This document shows, in pieces, positions 9,164-17,197 of a stretch of 46,641 nucleotides of DNA (within the stretch, counting starts at the first letter, position 1; each line of letters begins with the position of its first letter). Under the pieces are notes generated by a model. The model was not told the origin of the DNA, made no database searches, and saw only the letters and a program-made list of their open reading frames with translations. The stretch is from Methanobrevibacter sp. (lineage in GTDB: Archaea; Methanobacteriota; Methanobacteria; Methanobacteriales; Methanobacteriaceae). A program made the translations under genes and the position numbers. The stretch lies in contig JAFUCN010000076.1 in NCBI GenBank assembly GCA_017459665.1, positions 1 through 46,641 of the forward strand, in the 5' to 3' direction.

Positions 9164-9196
9164 ATATTTAAATACATAATGTAACTTTTTTAGGAG
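9164..9196 (+). promoter_or_regulatory. lysA promoter and ribosome binding site
   Basis: ATATTTAAATAC at 9164-9175 is a fair archaeal TATA box and TAGGAG at 9191-9196 is a strong ribosome binding site eight bases before the ATG. With initiation about 25 bases after the TATA box the leader would be almost absent, so a more upstream box (TTTTAAATAAAA near 9144) may be the one used. Confidence 0.4.
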
Positions 9197-9204
9197 TTTT
9201 AATT

Positions 9205-10488
9205 ATGGATTTAAATATTAAAGTCAACGATAAAAACCACCTGGATATCGGTGGAGCAGATGCATGCGACATTGCAGAAGAATTTGGAACTCCAACCTAT
9301 GTAATTGATGAAAATAGGATTAGAGACAACTATAACAGATTTTATTCTGCATTTTCAAAATACTATCCTGATTTCAAAGTATTTTATGCATGTAAAGCCA
9401 ATACCAACCTTGCAGTTATGAAAATATTGGAATCTGAAGGTTGCTGTATTGATGCAGTATCTCCCGGTGAAGTCCACATTTCCAAAATGCTCGGATTTTC
9501 AGGAGATAGAATCTTATTTACAGGTAACAACATTACCAATGAAGAGTTAAAATTCGTTCATGATGAAGGAGCAGTCCTAAACATTGACTCCGTATCAGCA
9601 CTTAAAAGATTATCCAAAATAGTTGATCCTGAAGGATTAAAAATATCCTTTAGAGTAAACCCTATGGTTGGTGCAGGACACCACGACCACTGTATCACCG
9701 GTGGAGTAATGAGTAAATTCGGTATCATGGACAATGAGGCTGTCGAAGTTTATGAAATGGCAAAAGAATTAGGATTCAACCCTGTTGGAATGCACTCTCA
9801 CATCGGATCTGGAATCCTTGACCCGGAACCGTTCAAATTAGCTATTGAATCTACAATGGATATTGCAGGTAAAGTGCACGAGGAAGCAGGAATTGACTTT
9901 GAATTCGTTGATTTCGGTGGAGGTGTCGGTATTCCATACACTCCTGAAGAAAACATTGTTGATTTGGATAAATTTGCTGAAGTAAACGTCGGTTTATTTA
10001 AAGAAAAACTTGAACAATACGACATGGGAAATCCTACAATGTATCTTGAACCTGGAAGATACCTCGTCGGAGATGCAAGCGTACTTCTTGTAACCGTAAA
10101 CAGCGTAAAACAAAGTTACAGAAAATTCATAGGTGTAGATGCAGGTTTCCATACACTCTTAAGGCCTGCAATGTATGATTCATACCACCACATTGTTGTG
10201 GCCAATAAAATGGATGCGGAAAACACCCAGGAAGTTGATGTTGCAGGTAACGTATGCGAATCCGGTGACTTGTTTGCACGTGACAGGCCAATGCCTGAAG
10301 TTGAAGAAGGAGACATCTTAGGTATCCTAAATGCAGGTGCATACGGATTTACAATGTCTTCAAACTATAACTCAAGACCTCTAGCTTCTGAAGTACTTAT
10401 TTCAGACGGCGGTCCTATTTTAGTTCGTGAAAGAGAAACATTTGAAGACTTATATGCAAAACAAAGAATTCCACCACATTTAAAATAA
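9205..10488 (+). CDS. lysA: Diaminopimelate decarboxylase
   Basis: LysA removes CO2 from meso-diaminopimelate to give L-lysine, the last step of lysine synthesis; lysine is also a component of the pseudomurein wall in this order. The 427-residue length is standard. Lys64 in FYACKANTN is the PLP-binding lysine, HSHIGSG (197-203) and EPGRYLVGD are cofactor-contact motifs of fold-type III decarboxylases, and Cys351 in CESGD is the substrate-binding cysteine donated across the dimer. dapF begins nine bases after the stop, so the two genes that act in sequence are co-transcribed. Codon use is normal for a core gene. Confidence 0.96.
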   Translation: MDLNIKVNDKNHLDIGGADACDIAEEFGTPTYVIDENRIRDNYNRFYSAFSKYYPDFKVFYACKANTNLAVMKILESEGCCIDAVSPGEVHISKMLGFSGDRILFTGNNITNEELKFVHDEGAVLNIDSVSALKRLSKIVDPEGLKISFRVNPMVGAGHHDHCITGGVMSKFGIMDNEAVEVYEMAKELGFNPVGMHSHIGSGILDPEPFKLAIESTMDIAGKVHEEAGIDFEFVDFGGGVGIPYTPEENIVDLDKFAEVNVGLFKEKLEQYDMGNPTMYLEPGRYLVGDASVLLVTVNSVKQSYRKFIGVDAGFHTLLRPAMYDSYHHIVVANKMDAENTQEVDVAGNVCESGDLFARDRPMPEVEEGDILGILNAGAYGFTMSSNYNSRPLASEVLISDGGPILVRERETFEDLYAKQRIPPHLK

Positions 10489-10497
10489 GTTGATAAT

Positions 10498-11358
10498 ATG
10501 CTAGATTTAAAAGGATTAAAATTTTCAAAAATGCACGGAATAGGCAATGACTTTCCAATAATCGATGAAAGTAAAGGGGAAGTCATACCTGAAGCTGACA
10601 AAGCCGAAGCCTGCAGAATACTATGCCACAGAAACTTCGGAGTCGGAGGGGATGGTGTATTATTCGTTGAACCATCTGATGTTGCAGACATAGGATATAG
10701 AATGTTCAATCCCGACGGCAGTGAAGCTGAAATGTGTGGAAATGGTATAAGATGTTTTGGAGACTTTGTCTACAGAAAAGGTATTTTAAAACAAGAAAAA
10801 ATGACTGTTGAAACAAGAGCAGGAATTAAAACAATTGAAATTACCTTAGAAAACGATGAACCGGTATTGTTTAAAGTGGATATGGGTTTATCAACCTTTA
10901 AAACTCCTGAAATTCCAATGACTGCAGATGAAGATGAATTCCTGGATGGCGAGCTGGAAGTTTTGGATACTACATTTAACCTGACAGCCATCAGCGTGGG
11001 AAATCCTCATGCAATCATCTTTGTTGATGATGTGGATGAAGTTGACATTAACAAATACGGTCCAGCTATTGAAGCTCATGAAGTATTTCCTGAAAAAATC
11101 AACGTACACTTCGTAGAAGTCATTTCTAAAAACGAAGGTAAAATGATTACTTGGGAAAGAGGTGCTGGTGTAACACTTGCATGCGGTACCGGTGCAACTT
11201 CCACAGCTATTTCTGGCTTTAAGCTAGGTCTGTTTGATGAAAATATTCTATTGCACTTGCCTGGCGGCGACTTAAAATTCAATGTTTATAAAAAAGATGA
11301 TGCTCTTGGAGCCTTCATGGAAGGTCCTGCAGAGCTTGTCTATGATGGAGAATTCTAA
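10498..11358 (+). CDS. dapF: Diaminopimelate epimerase
   Basis: DapF interconverts LL- and meso-diaminopimelate by a PLP-independent two-cysteine mechanism and feeds LysA, encoded just upstream. The catalytic pair is visible: Cys80 in MCGNGIRCF and Cys229 in ACGTGATS. The N-terminal KMHGIGNDF motif is intact, and 286 residues is the usual length. A GTTGATAAT ribosome binding site precedes ATG 10498. A perfect inverted repeat lies over its stop codon and is described separately. Confidence 0.96.
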   Translation: MLDLKGLKFSKMHGIGNDFPIIDESKGEVIPEADKAEACRILCHRNFGVGGDGVLFVEPSDVADIGYRMFNPDGSEAEMCGNGIRCFGDFVYRKGILKQEKMTVETRAGIKTIEITLENDEPVLFKVDMGLSTFKTPEIPMTADEDEFLDGELEVLDTTFNLTAISVGNPHAIIFVDDVDEVDINKYGPAIEAHEVFPEKINVHFVEVISKNEGKMITWERGAGVTLACGTGATSTAISGFKLGLFDENILLHLPGGDLKFNVYKKDDALGAFMEGPAELVYDGEF

Positions 11359-11384
11359 TTCTCCAACTATCTATTTTTTCTGAC
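11346..11384 (+). terminator. Stem-loop over the dapF stop codon with T-run
   Basis: TGGAGAATT (11346-11354) and AATTCTCCA (11357-11365) are perfect nine-base arms enclosing two bases, with the TAA at 11356-11358 inside. CTATTTTTTC follows, giving a bacterial-style intrinsic terminator. It also closes the convergent minus-strand gene that ends at 11367. Confidence 0.65.
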
Positions 11385-11525
11385 TAATCCTAATGTGATG
11401 TCGATTACACCTAATAGGATTACAATTATAAGCCAAATGCTCAAATGGTTTCTGAGTATGGCAAATATTGCACCGAGAATTATAAGTGCAACTCCTGTTA
11501 AAATTGACATTTTCCATTGTTCCAT
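11367..11525 (-). CDS. Small two-helix membrane protein, 52 residues
   Basis: The minus-strand frame reads MEQWKMSILTGVALIILGAI through GLVRKNR. It contains two hydrophobic helices (about 7-24 and 29-47) joined by a short polar RNH turn, and has a basic C-terminus. A GGTGAT ribosome binding site lies five bases before the ATG at 11525, and the gene starts 14 bases after the methylase stop, so it is the last gene of this minus-strand group. No family is recognised. It is shorter than most annotation cut-offs and easily missed. The good ribosome binding site and the clean two-helix pattern argue that it is real. Confidence 0.65.
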   Translation of the reverse strand: MEQWKMSILTGVALIILGAIFAILRNHLSIWLIIVILLGVIDITLGLVRKNR

Positions 11526-11539
11526 TTCATATCACCTTT

Positions 11540-12124
11540 TCATATTTTGTAAGCGTTTATTAGCGTAATATCTTCAAAAAAGAAGTGTTCAGATTCGGCA
11601 ATTTCAGCTATAAAACCTAGTTTATCTAGTTTTTCAAGGGTTTCATCGTTGCCTGAAAGTGAAGACTGAATCAGCTGGACAATTCCACCATCATTTAAAT
11701 GATTTCCCACTTCATTTAAGAATAAATCAATAACTTTCCTACCATTTAATCCACCGTCGAATGCATAATTTAAAGTGTCATCTAAAACTTCACCTTCTTT
11801 GGTAGGTAGATATGGAGTATTAAATAAAATTACATCAAACTTTCTATTTTTCACAGGTTCAAACAGATTGCCGAATAAAATTTCAATATTTTCAATGTTG
11901 TTTGCTTCGAAGTTTTTTCTTGCAAGCTCGCAGGCATCAAAGTTGATGTCTGTAACTGTGATGTTATCGGTCAGTCTTGAAGCATACATTGCAACGATTC
12001 CGGATCCTGTTCCAATCTCAAGAACACTTTGACCTTCTGTAATTTCCAAATTATCGGCTAGCATGTAGCTGTCTTCAGCCGGAATGTAAACATTATCGTC
12101 AGTATTAATTATAAAATCAGACAT
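11540..12124 (-). CDS. HemK2/Mtq2-type release-factor glutamine N5-methyltransferase
   Basis: This 194-residue class I AdoMet methyltransferase shows motif I as VLEIGTGSGIVAMYA (about 34-48) and the catalytic motif as FNTPYLPTKEGE (about 103-114), a variant of the NPPY of HemK enzymes in which Thr replaces the first Pro. The short form without the bacterial PrmC N-domain matches archaeal and eukaryotic Mtq2, which methylates the Gln of the GGQ motif in the release factor. It follows rsmA with a five-base gap, in the conserved archaeal order L21e-Rpo4-DUF655-KsgA-HemK. The exact substrate is inferred from the family. Confidence 0.85.
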   Translation of the reverse strand: MSDFIINTDDNVYIPAEDSYMLADNLEITEGQSVLEIGTGSGIVAMYASRLTDNITVTDINFDACELARKNFEANNIENIEILFGNLFEPVKNRKFDVILFNTPYLPTKEGEVLDDTLNYAFDGGLNGRKVIDLFLNEVGNHLNDGGIVQLIQSSLSGNDETLEKLDKLGFIAEIAESEHFFFEDITLINAYKI

Positions 12125-12129
12125 AGAAA

Positions 12130-12999
12130 TCAGTTTAATATTGGGTCAATCTCTTTTGACAATAACAGTATCTCTTCAGGATGCATGGTAATTACCCTTC
12201 TTTTGAGATACTCGTTAATTTCGTCATTTTCAATCTCATTGATTCTGCTTTTCATCTCTTTTTTGTCAAGATTACATACAATGTGTCTTGAATCAATCAA
12301 GGCGTTTTTAATTTTTTTGTTCCTGTGCTGGAACAGTGCTTTTGTAAACTTTGAGTAAACATTGAAGTCTTCAGCAGCGATTTTATTCTCTTTTGGAGTC
12401 AGGCGGACAACGGTTGAATCGATTTGCGGCTTTGGAATAAAGCTCTCCTGGCTGACATCAGTTAACTTTTCAACGTCACATTTAAAATAAAGCATAGCGG
12501 AAAGCCTGGAATAGTTTTTAGTGCCGATTTTACCATTCATCCTGTCTGCAAATTCCTTTTGATACATCAGAATGGCCAAATCAAAATCATAATCTAAAAA
12601 TTTAAAGGTTATTGGTGATGAGATTTGATAAGGTAGATTTGAGATGATTTTGTTGAATTTTGGAAATTCAACTTTCATGGCATCATCATTAATAAGCTCT
12701 ACATTATCTATTTTTTCGTCTTTAATTCTTTTTTCTAAAATGCCGCAGATTTTACTGTCCTGTTCGATAGCAATTACTTTTCGAGCTTTTTTGGCAAGTT
12801 CAATTGTTAGTGTTCCGATTCCAGTTCCAATTTCTAAAATAACGTCATTTTTATCAATGTTTCCAAAGTTAATAATCTGGTCTCTTTTATTTTTATCAAT
12901 CAAATAATTCTGACCAAGATTCTTGTTTAACTTTATCCCATTCTGATTTAAAATGCTTTTAGTTATTTTAGATAGGGATTGGGAACTTTCACTAGTCAA
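12130..12999 (-). CDS. rsmA: 16S rRNA dimethyladenosine transferase
   Basis: KsgA/RsmA dimethylates two adjacent adenines near the 3' end of 16S rRNA during small-subunit assembly. Visible motifs are LGQNYLID near residue 28, the AdoMet loop ILEIGTGIGTLTIELA, and the catalytic NLPYQISSPITFKF. The start is TTG at 12999: a GTGATAAA ribosome binding site stands directly before it, the same arrangement as at the neighbouring genes, and no nearby ATG fits. It begins 11 bases after the DUF655 stop and is likely translated from the same mRNA. Confidence 0.94.
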   Translation of the reverse strand: MTSESSQSLSKITKSILNQNGIKLNKNLGQNYLIDKNKRDQIINFGNIDKNDVILEIGTGIGTLTIELAKKARKVIAIEQDSKICGILEKRIKDEKIDNVELINDDAMKVEFPKFNKIISNLPYQISSPITFKFLDYDFDLAILMYQKEFADRMNGKIGTKNYSRLSAMLYFKCDVEKLTDVSQESFIPKPQIDSTVVRLTPKENKIAAEDFNVYSKFTKALFQHRNKKIKNALIDSRHIVCNLDKKEMKSRINEIENDEINEYLKRRVITMHPEEILLLSKEIDPILN

Positions 13000-13010
13000 T
13001 TTATCACTTT

Positions 13011-13634
13011 TTAATTCCTAGGTCTTCTTGGGGCTTGAGTAAATATGTAATATCTGTTTTTTCCTCTTTTAGGAGTTGTTGTGTCGAGTTCTTGTTTTAC
13101 TCTATTTACAATCATTCCTGCAGGATCAGCTAATGCCGGAAGCCTTTCGGAAATGTCTTTGAAACTTTCGAAAGGTTTTTCTTCTCTTGCTTTAATAATG
13201 TCCCACATGTATTTTTTACCAATTCCAGGAATTAACTCTAGAGAGTGTTGTCTTGTACTAATAGCTTCTGTGGTATTGAAAAATTCTACAAATCTGTCTT
13301 CTTGTGCTTCAACAATGTCACGAATTGCATAGTCAAGTTCAATTCTACTTGTTGCAGTTAAATTTTCAAAATCTAATTTTCCTAAGACTCTGTATATTTT
13401 GTCTCTTTTTCCTTTTCCAATATATACTGTATCTTGGATTTCTAAATCAACACCATTTTTAGGAGCTAATTCTAATAAAGTGAATTGTTCTGTACCAATA
13501 GCTTGAGCAATAGGTTTGCCTCCGAATTTGGACATATCAGACTTAACATACCCACGGCTTAGGTAATCAAGCACAACAGCATTTTCTTCTTTTTTGACTG
13601 CTGGCATCTTTCCTTTTTTATTTTTGTTATCCAT
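13011..13634 (-). CDS. DUF655 protein, helix-hairpin-helix RNA/DNA-binding
   Basis: This is the archaeal DUF655 family, nearly always found between rpoF and ksgA. The N-terminal half is beta-rich (about 25-110). The C-terminal half carries a helix-hairpin-helix (LELIPGIGKKYMWDIIKARE, then FKDISERLPAL), as in nucleic-acid-binding ComEA/UvrC modules. The ATG at 13634 is preferred to the GTG at 13643 because GTGATAAAG stands just before it; this gives 207 residues. The function is unknown. Its neighbours suggest a part in rRNA maturation or in translation-coupled processing. It appears to have its own promoter, because a terminator-like hairpin lies between it and rpoF. Confidence 0.88.
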   Translation of the reverse strand: MDNKNKKGKMPAVKKEENAVVLDYLSRGYVKSDMSKFGGKPIAQAIGTEQFTLLELAPKNGVDLEIQDTVYIGKGKRDKIYRVLGKLDFENLTATSRIELDYAIRDIVEAQEDRFVEFFNTTEAISTRQHSLELIPGIGKKYMWDIIKAREEKPFESFKDISERLPALADPAGMIVNRVKQELDTTTPKRGKNRYYIFTQAPRRPRN

Positions 13635-13754
13635 CTTTATCACTCACTATTAGTTTTGTTATTATAGCTAAAATAAGCCATAATATATCTTATTTAATAA
13701 TTTTATTTTTTAAGTATAATAAAGATATCTAAAAAAAGAGAGTATTTTGTTAAA

Positions 13755-13789
13755 GATAATAAAAAAAGTGAATAGTTTGAAAACTATTC
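13755..13789 (-). terminator. Intrinsic-like terminator over the rpoF stop codon
   Basis: GAATAGTTT (13770-13778) and AAACTATTC (13781-13789) are perfect nine-base arms around two bases. On the minus strand the rpoF TAG falls in the first arm, and CACTTTTTTTATTATC follows. It would separate L21e-rpoF mRNA from the DUF655-rsmA unit. Confidence 0.65.
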
Positions 13790-14128
13790 TTCAACATCAT
13801 ATTGTTCTAAGAATTCAAGGATTTTTTCCATGTCTTCTTTGTCGGTTTTACCTGGTTCTTTAGCGAAAATTAGTCTCATGTCTGCTAAATCTTTAGGAAC
13901 CAAATCAACAATATGAACAGCGACTCTAGGTCTTAAACCGAATTCTCCTTGAAGTTTTTCAATGATTTCCTGTGAATCTTCAGCAGAATATCTTTTAAAC
14001 CTTGCAAGATGGTTTAATGTAAGATTCTGTTCGTAGTTTAATTCATTTTCTTCAGAAAACTCTTCAAGAACTTTTTTAACTTCAGCACCTGAAATAGGTT
14101 CGCTTTCAATAATTTCTTTTCCAATCAT
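13784..14128 (-). CDS. rpoF: RNA polymerase subunit Rpo4 (RpoF)
   Basis: This 114-residue protein is the archaeal counterpart of eukaryotic Rpb4. It pairs with Rpo7 to form the polymerase stalk used in initiation and termination. Characteristic phrases are SGAEVKKVLEEF near residue 13, LNYEQNLTLNHLARFKRYS, and the C-terminal HRDC-like segment VAVHIVDLVPKDLADMRLIF. It sits five bases after L21e, the conserved euryarchaeal arrangement. Confidence 0.93.
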   Translation of the reverse strand: MIGKEIIESEPISGAEVKKVLEEFSEENELNYEQNLTLNHLARFKRYSAEDSQEIIEKLQGEFGLRPRVAVHIVDLVPKDLADMRLIFAKEPGKTDKEDMEKILEFLEQYDVEE

Positions 14129-14133
14129 AGGAA

Positions 14134-14424
14134 TCAGTTTTGTAATTTTAAGTGGTCAGGTCTTACTATTAACTCTTTTGGTTTGTTTCCATCTTTTAAA
14201 GCGACAATGTATGCTTTTCCTTTTTGACCGATAACTTTCCCGGTTTTACCGTGGAATCTAGGAGCAGGTTGTCCTTTTTGGATGGATGGGTTAATAGTAA
14301 TGTGAACTAAATCTCCTTCTTCAAATATTTGGAGTCTGTTAGTAATAGGGTTAGTTCTTCCCGGTCTTTGTACTTTAGTCATTTTTTTTCTTGATCTACT
14401 TTTTAATCCTCTTGATCTTTGCAT
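14134..14424 (-). CDS. rpl21e: Large-subunit ribosomal protein eL21 (L21e)
   Basis: The 96-residue sequence is a typical archaeal L21e. It has a basic N-terminus ([14 protein letters not shown]), the [20 protein letters not shown] core, FHGKTGKV and the end [25 protein letters not shown] leader stands before the ATG. It heads the minus-strand L21e-rpoF transcript, and its upstream region holds a nested inverted repeat, described separately. Confidence 0.96.
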   Translation of the reverse strand: MQRSRGLKSRSRKKMTKVQRPGRTNPITNRLQIFEEGDLVHITINPSIQKGQPAPRFHGKTGKVIGQKGKAYIVALKDGNKPKELIVRPDHLKLQN

Positions 14425-14460
14425 TATATAACCTCTTAATCAGTTCAGTCTGGGTATGAA

Positions 14461-14514
14461 TCTATGTTATCAGCGATCCAGTATTAAAAAGCCCATAAAT
14501 ACTAGTAACATAGA
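14461..14514 (-). promoter_or_regulatory. Nested inverted repeat in the L21e leader/promoter
   Basis: TCTATGTTA (14461-14469) is repeated in reverse as TAACATAGA (14506-14514). Inside it AGTATT (14480-14485) pairs with AATACT (14498-14503). On the minus strand this lies 37-90 bases before the L21e ATG and downstream of a possible TATA region near 14543-14558. It could fold in the mRNA leader, as in autoregulated ribosomal protein genes, or serve as an operator. Confidence 0.4.
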
Positions 14515-14668
14515 ATGTGAAAATAACAATTATCATCAGTGATATGATAATATTATAATTTTAGTTTAATGGTATTAATATACTTTTAGTTTTTTGCAGT
14601 TTTTAGGAAATTTTTCAATTTTTGAAAAATAATTAACTGATGGTTTTGGGTGTAGAAAAATGGTGTGT

Positions 14669-14694
14669 GAAGATAACTAGTTTTAGTTATCTTC
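14669..14694 (-). terminator. Stem-loop over the nrdD stop codon
   Basis: GAAGATAACTA and TAGTTATCTTC form perfect eleven-base arms around four bases, and the nrdD TAA lies at the loop. On the minus strand ACACACCATTTTTC follows, so the T-run starts a few bases past the stem. It is probably the nrdD terminator. Confidence 0.6.
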
Positions 14695-17001
14695 GAATCT
14701 TCTTCTGTCAATTAATTCTTGACGTTTACCTGGGTTCCATCCTCCAGATGCAGATTTTGCACGTCCAACTTGTTGAACGTATCCGGTAATCCTATCATAC
14801 CATTCTACATCTTCTTTTTCACCGCAGGTAGGGCATGTATTATTTAACCCTTTCATTAAAGTCTTACATTTAAGACAGAAACTTAATGCTGAACTATAAG
14901 CCCAGAATCCGATATCGGATTTTCTTGCAATTTTATTTGTTAAACTCATTAATGAATCTGGGTCGGAGTATGATTCTCCCATGAATGCATGGAAGATGTG
15001 TCCACCAGGAGTTAAACTGTGATATTGTTCTTCGATTTTGATTTTTTCAATTAAGGAAGCGCCTGTGTCTACTGGTACGTGTGAGGAGTTGGTGTAGTAG
15101 TTAGCATTTCCATCACCTTGTACGATAGCTTGGTCTCCGAATTGTTTTTTGTCGAGAGTTGCAAATCTGTATGCAGTAGATTCAGCAGGAGTTTGAAGAA
15201 CAGACCATCTAAGTCCGGTTTCTTCCTGTAATTTTTTAGCTCTTTGGTTGACGTATTCAAGACATTTTACACCGAACTTGTTAGCGTCAGGGTTTTCGAT
15301 ACCTTCTCCGAATAAGGATAATAACATTTCGTTAAGTCCAACAAAACCGAAGGATAAGGTTGAGTTTTGGATTCTGTAGTAAGAATCTTCTGCTACTTGC
15401 TGTTTTAAGAATGGTAAAATGTGGAAATCATTTAAACATTTTAATCCTTGTTCTCTTCTGAGCATTAAGGTTTCAACAGCCAAGTCCATGTATTCGTCTA
15501 AGTATTCGAATACTTGGGATTCGTCTTTGGATTGGTATCCGATTCTTGGGAAGTTTAAAGTAACGTATGCTAAGTTACCAGTTCTTAAACAGTCTTGATC
15601 CCAGTCGCCAGTCCAGGTGTCTTGTAAACAAGTTCTGCAACCCATGTAGTTTGCCATTTGGTTTCTGTATTCTGGGAACATGTTTACAAAGTATGATGAA
15701 CCGTATTTTGCAGATAATTCGTGGACTAATCTGATGTCGTCTTCGTATTCACTGGTCATTGTCTCTGGCCTTAAGGTGTAAATAGTATTAGGGAATAAGT
15801 GAGGTTTTCCTTCGTTGTCACCAGCAAGTAAAGTTTCAGTGAATGCTCTTTGGATTAATCTGGTTTCTTCTTCGAAATCTGCGTAAGTTCCAACTACTTG
15901 ACCTTTTGGTCCGTAAGCAGTTTCTTCTTTAAGGAAGTCAGGAACTCCGAATTCTAATGCCATACTGGTAAATGGAACTTGAGACCCACGAGCAGCGTAA
16001 GCCATGTTTAAGTTATAAACAAGCATTTGAACAGATTGTTTGATTTCATCGTAGGTTCTGCCTCTTGCAAATGGTGCGACAAATACGTTCCAGAGAGACA
16101 TTCCTTGTCCTCCAGACATGTTTTGTTGTGCTGCAAGCATGATTTCACCAGTGTGGTTCATTAAGGTTTCCATGTGGTTTGGTGCACCTGCAATGGAGGT
16201 GTGGTCACCGGTACCGTCTACTTTAAGACCGTATTTGATGAAGGTCCTGATATCATGTTGCATACAGTTGAGAGGTCTTCCTGCGAAGAATTCCAAATCG
16301 TGAATGTGAATGTCACCAGACATGTGAGCGTCAGCTAAGTGTGCAGGCAGCATTTTTAAAAGTGCGTATTGTTTTAATGCTTCGTCTGCTACATGTTTGT
16401 GAATACTTTCAGGGTTATGGATCATGTTTGCGTTATCTCTGTTACCGTTTTCAATTAAAGAGGTAATGTTGTATACAGGGATACCTAAACGGGTGTAACG
16501 GCTTCTTAAGTCTTCTAAACCGTATTCAATTAATTTTGTGTTAACCATTTCCCTAATCATTGGAGCGGTTAAGTATTCAACATTTAATTTTTTGAGTTCT
16601 TTCCAGGTTTCAGTTGCGATTTCAAAAGCAGTTTCTTGGCTTGCACCTGTTTCTTCAATTAAGGTGTTAGCGATTTTGGATAAGTCGAATGCTTCGATTG
16701 TGTCTCTGGAAGTACGTACTTTTAACTGGGTACTTGCTAAGTATTTGTTAGCAATTTCCGGGTCGATGTCTTCTAAACATTCATGTACAATCTTTTTGAT
16801 TTCTTTGGTTTTGATTCCATCATATAATTGACCCACGACAGTAGCTACAATTTTGTCGGATTCAAAGAATGGAGTCTCAACCATTACTAAAGATTTTAAT
16901 AGTTTTTCGTAACTGAATCTTTCTGTTATTCCGTTATTTTTTTCTACATTGATTTTAACGGATTCATTTAAATTTTTTCCTAATTCTGAAGTTCTTTCCA
17001 T
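14683..17001 (-). CDS. nrdD: Anaerobic (class III) ribonucleoside-triphosphate reductase
   Basis: NrdD reduces ribonucleoside triphosphates to deoxy forms in strict anaerobes, using a glycyl radical installed by the radical-SAM activase NrdG. The 772-residue protein begins with an ATP-cone domain (about 15-105) that senses ATP/dATP. It continues as the ten-stranded barrel and ends with a zinc site (Cys709, Cys712, Cys723, Cys726) ahead of RITGY, where Gly740 is the likely radical residue. No intein or internal break is seen. No nrdG is present in the window, so the activase must be elsewhere. Two identical palindromic operators flank its TATA candidates. Confidence 0.95.
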   Translation of the reverse strand: MERTSELGKNLNESVKINVEKNNGITERFSYEKLLKSLVMVETPFFESDKIVATVVGQLYDGIKTKEIKKIVHECLEDIDPEIANKYLASTQLKVRTSRDTIEAFDLSKIANTLIEETGASQETAFEIATETWKELKKLNVEYLTAPMIREMVNTKLIEYGLEDLRSRYTRLGIPVYNITSLIENGNRDNANMIHNPESIHKHVADEALKQYALLKMLPAHLADAHMSGDIHIHDLEFFAGRPLNCMQHDIRTFIKYGLKVDGTGDHTSIAGAPNHMETLMNHTGEIMLAAQQNMSGGQGMSLWNVFVAPFARGRTYDEIKQSVQMLVYNLNMAYAARGSQVPFTSMALEFGVPDFLKEETAYGPKGQVVGTYADFEEETRLIQRAFTETLLAGDNEGKPHLFPNTIYTLRPETMTSEYEDDIRLVHELSAKYGSSYFVNMFPEYRNQMANYMGCRTCLQDTWTGDWDQDCLRTGNLAYVTLNFPRIGYQSKDESQVFEYLDEYMDLAVETLMLRREQGLKCLNDFHILPFLKQQVAEDSYYRIQNSTLSFGFVGLNEMLLSLFGEGIENPDANKFGVKCLEYVNQRAKKLQEETGLRWSVLQTPAESTAYRFATLDKKQFGDQAIVQGDGNANYYTNSSHVPVDTGASLIEKIKIEEQYHSLTPGGHIFHAFMGESYSDPDSLMSLTNKIARKSDIGFWAYSSALSFCLKCKTLMKGLNNTCPTCGEKEDVEWYDRITGYVQQVGRAKSASGGWNPGKRQELIDRRRFEDN

Positions 17002-17047
17002 TTATAACACACCATTTTCCTAGTTTATTAAAATGTAAGTATAAAAT

Positions 17048-17065
17048 TTAGAGTAAGTTCTCTAA
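17048..17065 (-). repeat. Small inverted repeat in the nrdD leader
   Basis: TTAGAG (17048-17053) and CTCTAA (17060-17065) are six-base arms with six bases between, 47 bases before the nrdD ATG and within the predicted 5' leader. It is weak by itself, but it adds to an unusually structured promoter. Confidence 0.3.
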
Positions 17066-17101
17066 CTGTTATACTATCTGTAAAGACTTGTATAATTAAT
17101 C

Positions 17102-17174
17102 GTTCGTATTACTACGAACATCTATATAATACATAGTTTTTTATTGTATATAAATTGTTCGTCTTTAAACGAAC
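17102..17174 (-). promoter_or_regulatory. nrdD promoter with two GTTCGT-N6-ACGAAC operators
   Basis: Two palindromes share exactly the same plan, GTTCGT, six bases, ACGAAC, at 17102-17119 and 17157-17174. Their centres are 55 bases apart, close to five helical turns. On the minus strand a TATA box (TTTATATA, 17154-17147) abuts the upstream operator, and another candidate (ATTATATAG, near 17133-17125) lies ahead of the downstream one. Operators on both sides of TATA are typical of repression, perhaps with looping. The motif does not look like the bacterial NrdR box. Confidence 0.6.
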
Positions 17175-17197
17175 AAAATAAATATTATAATTTTGAG

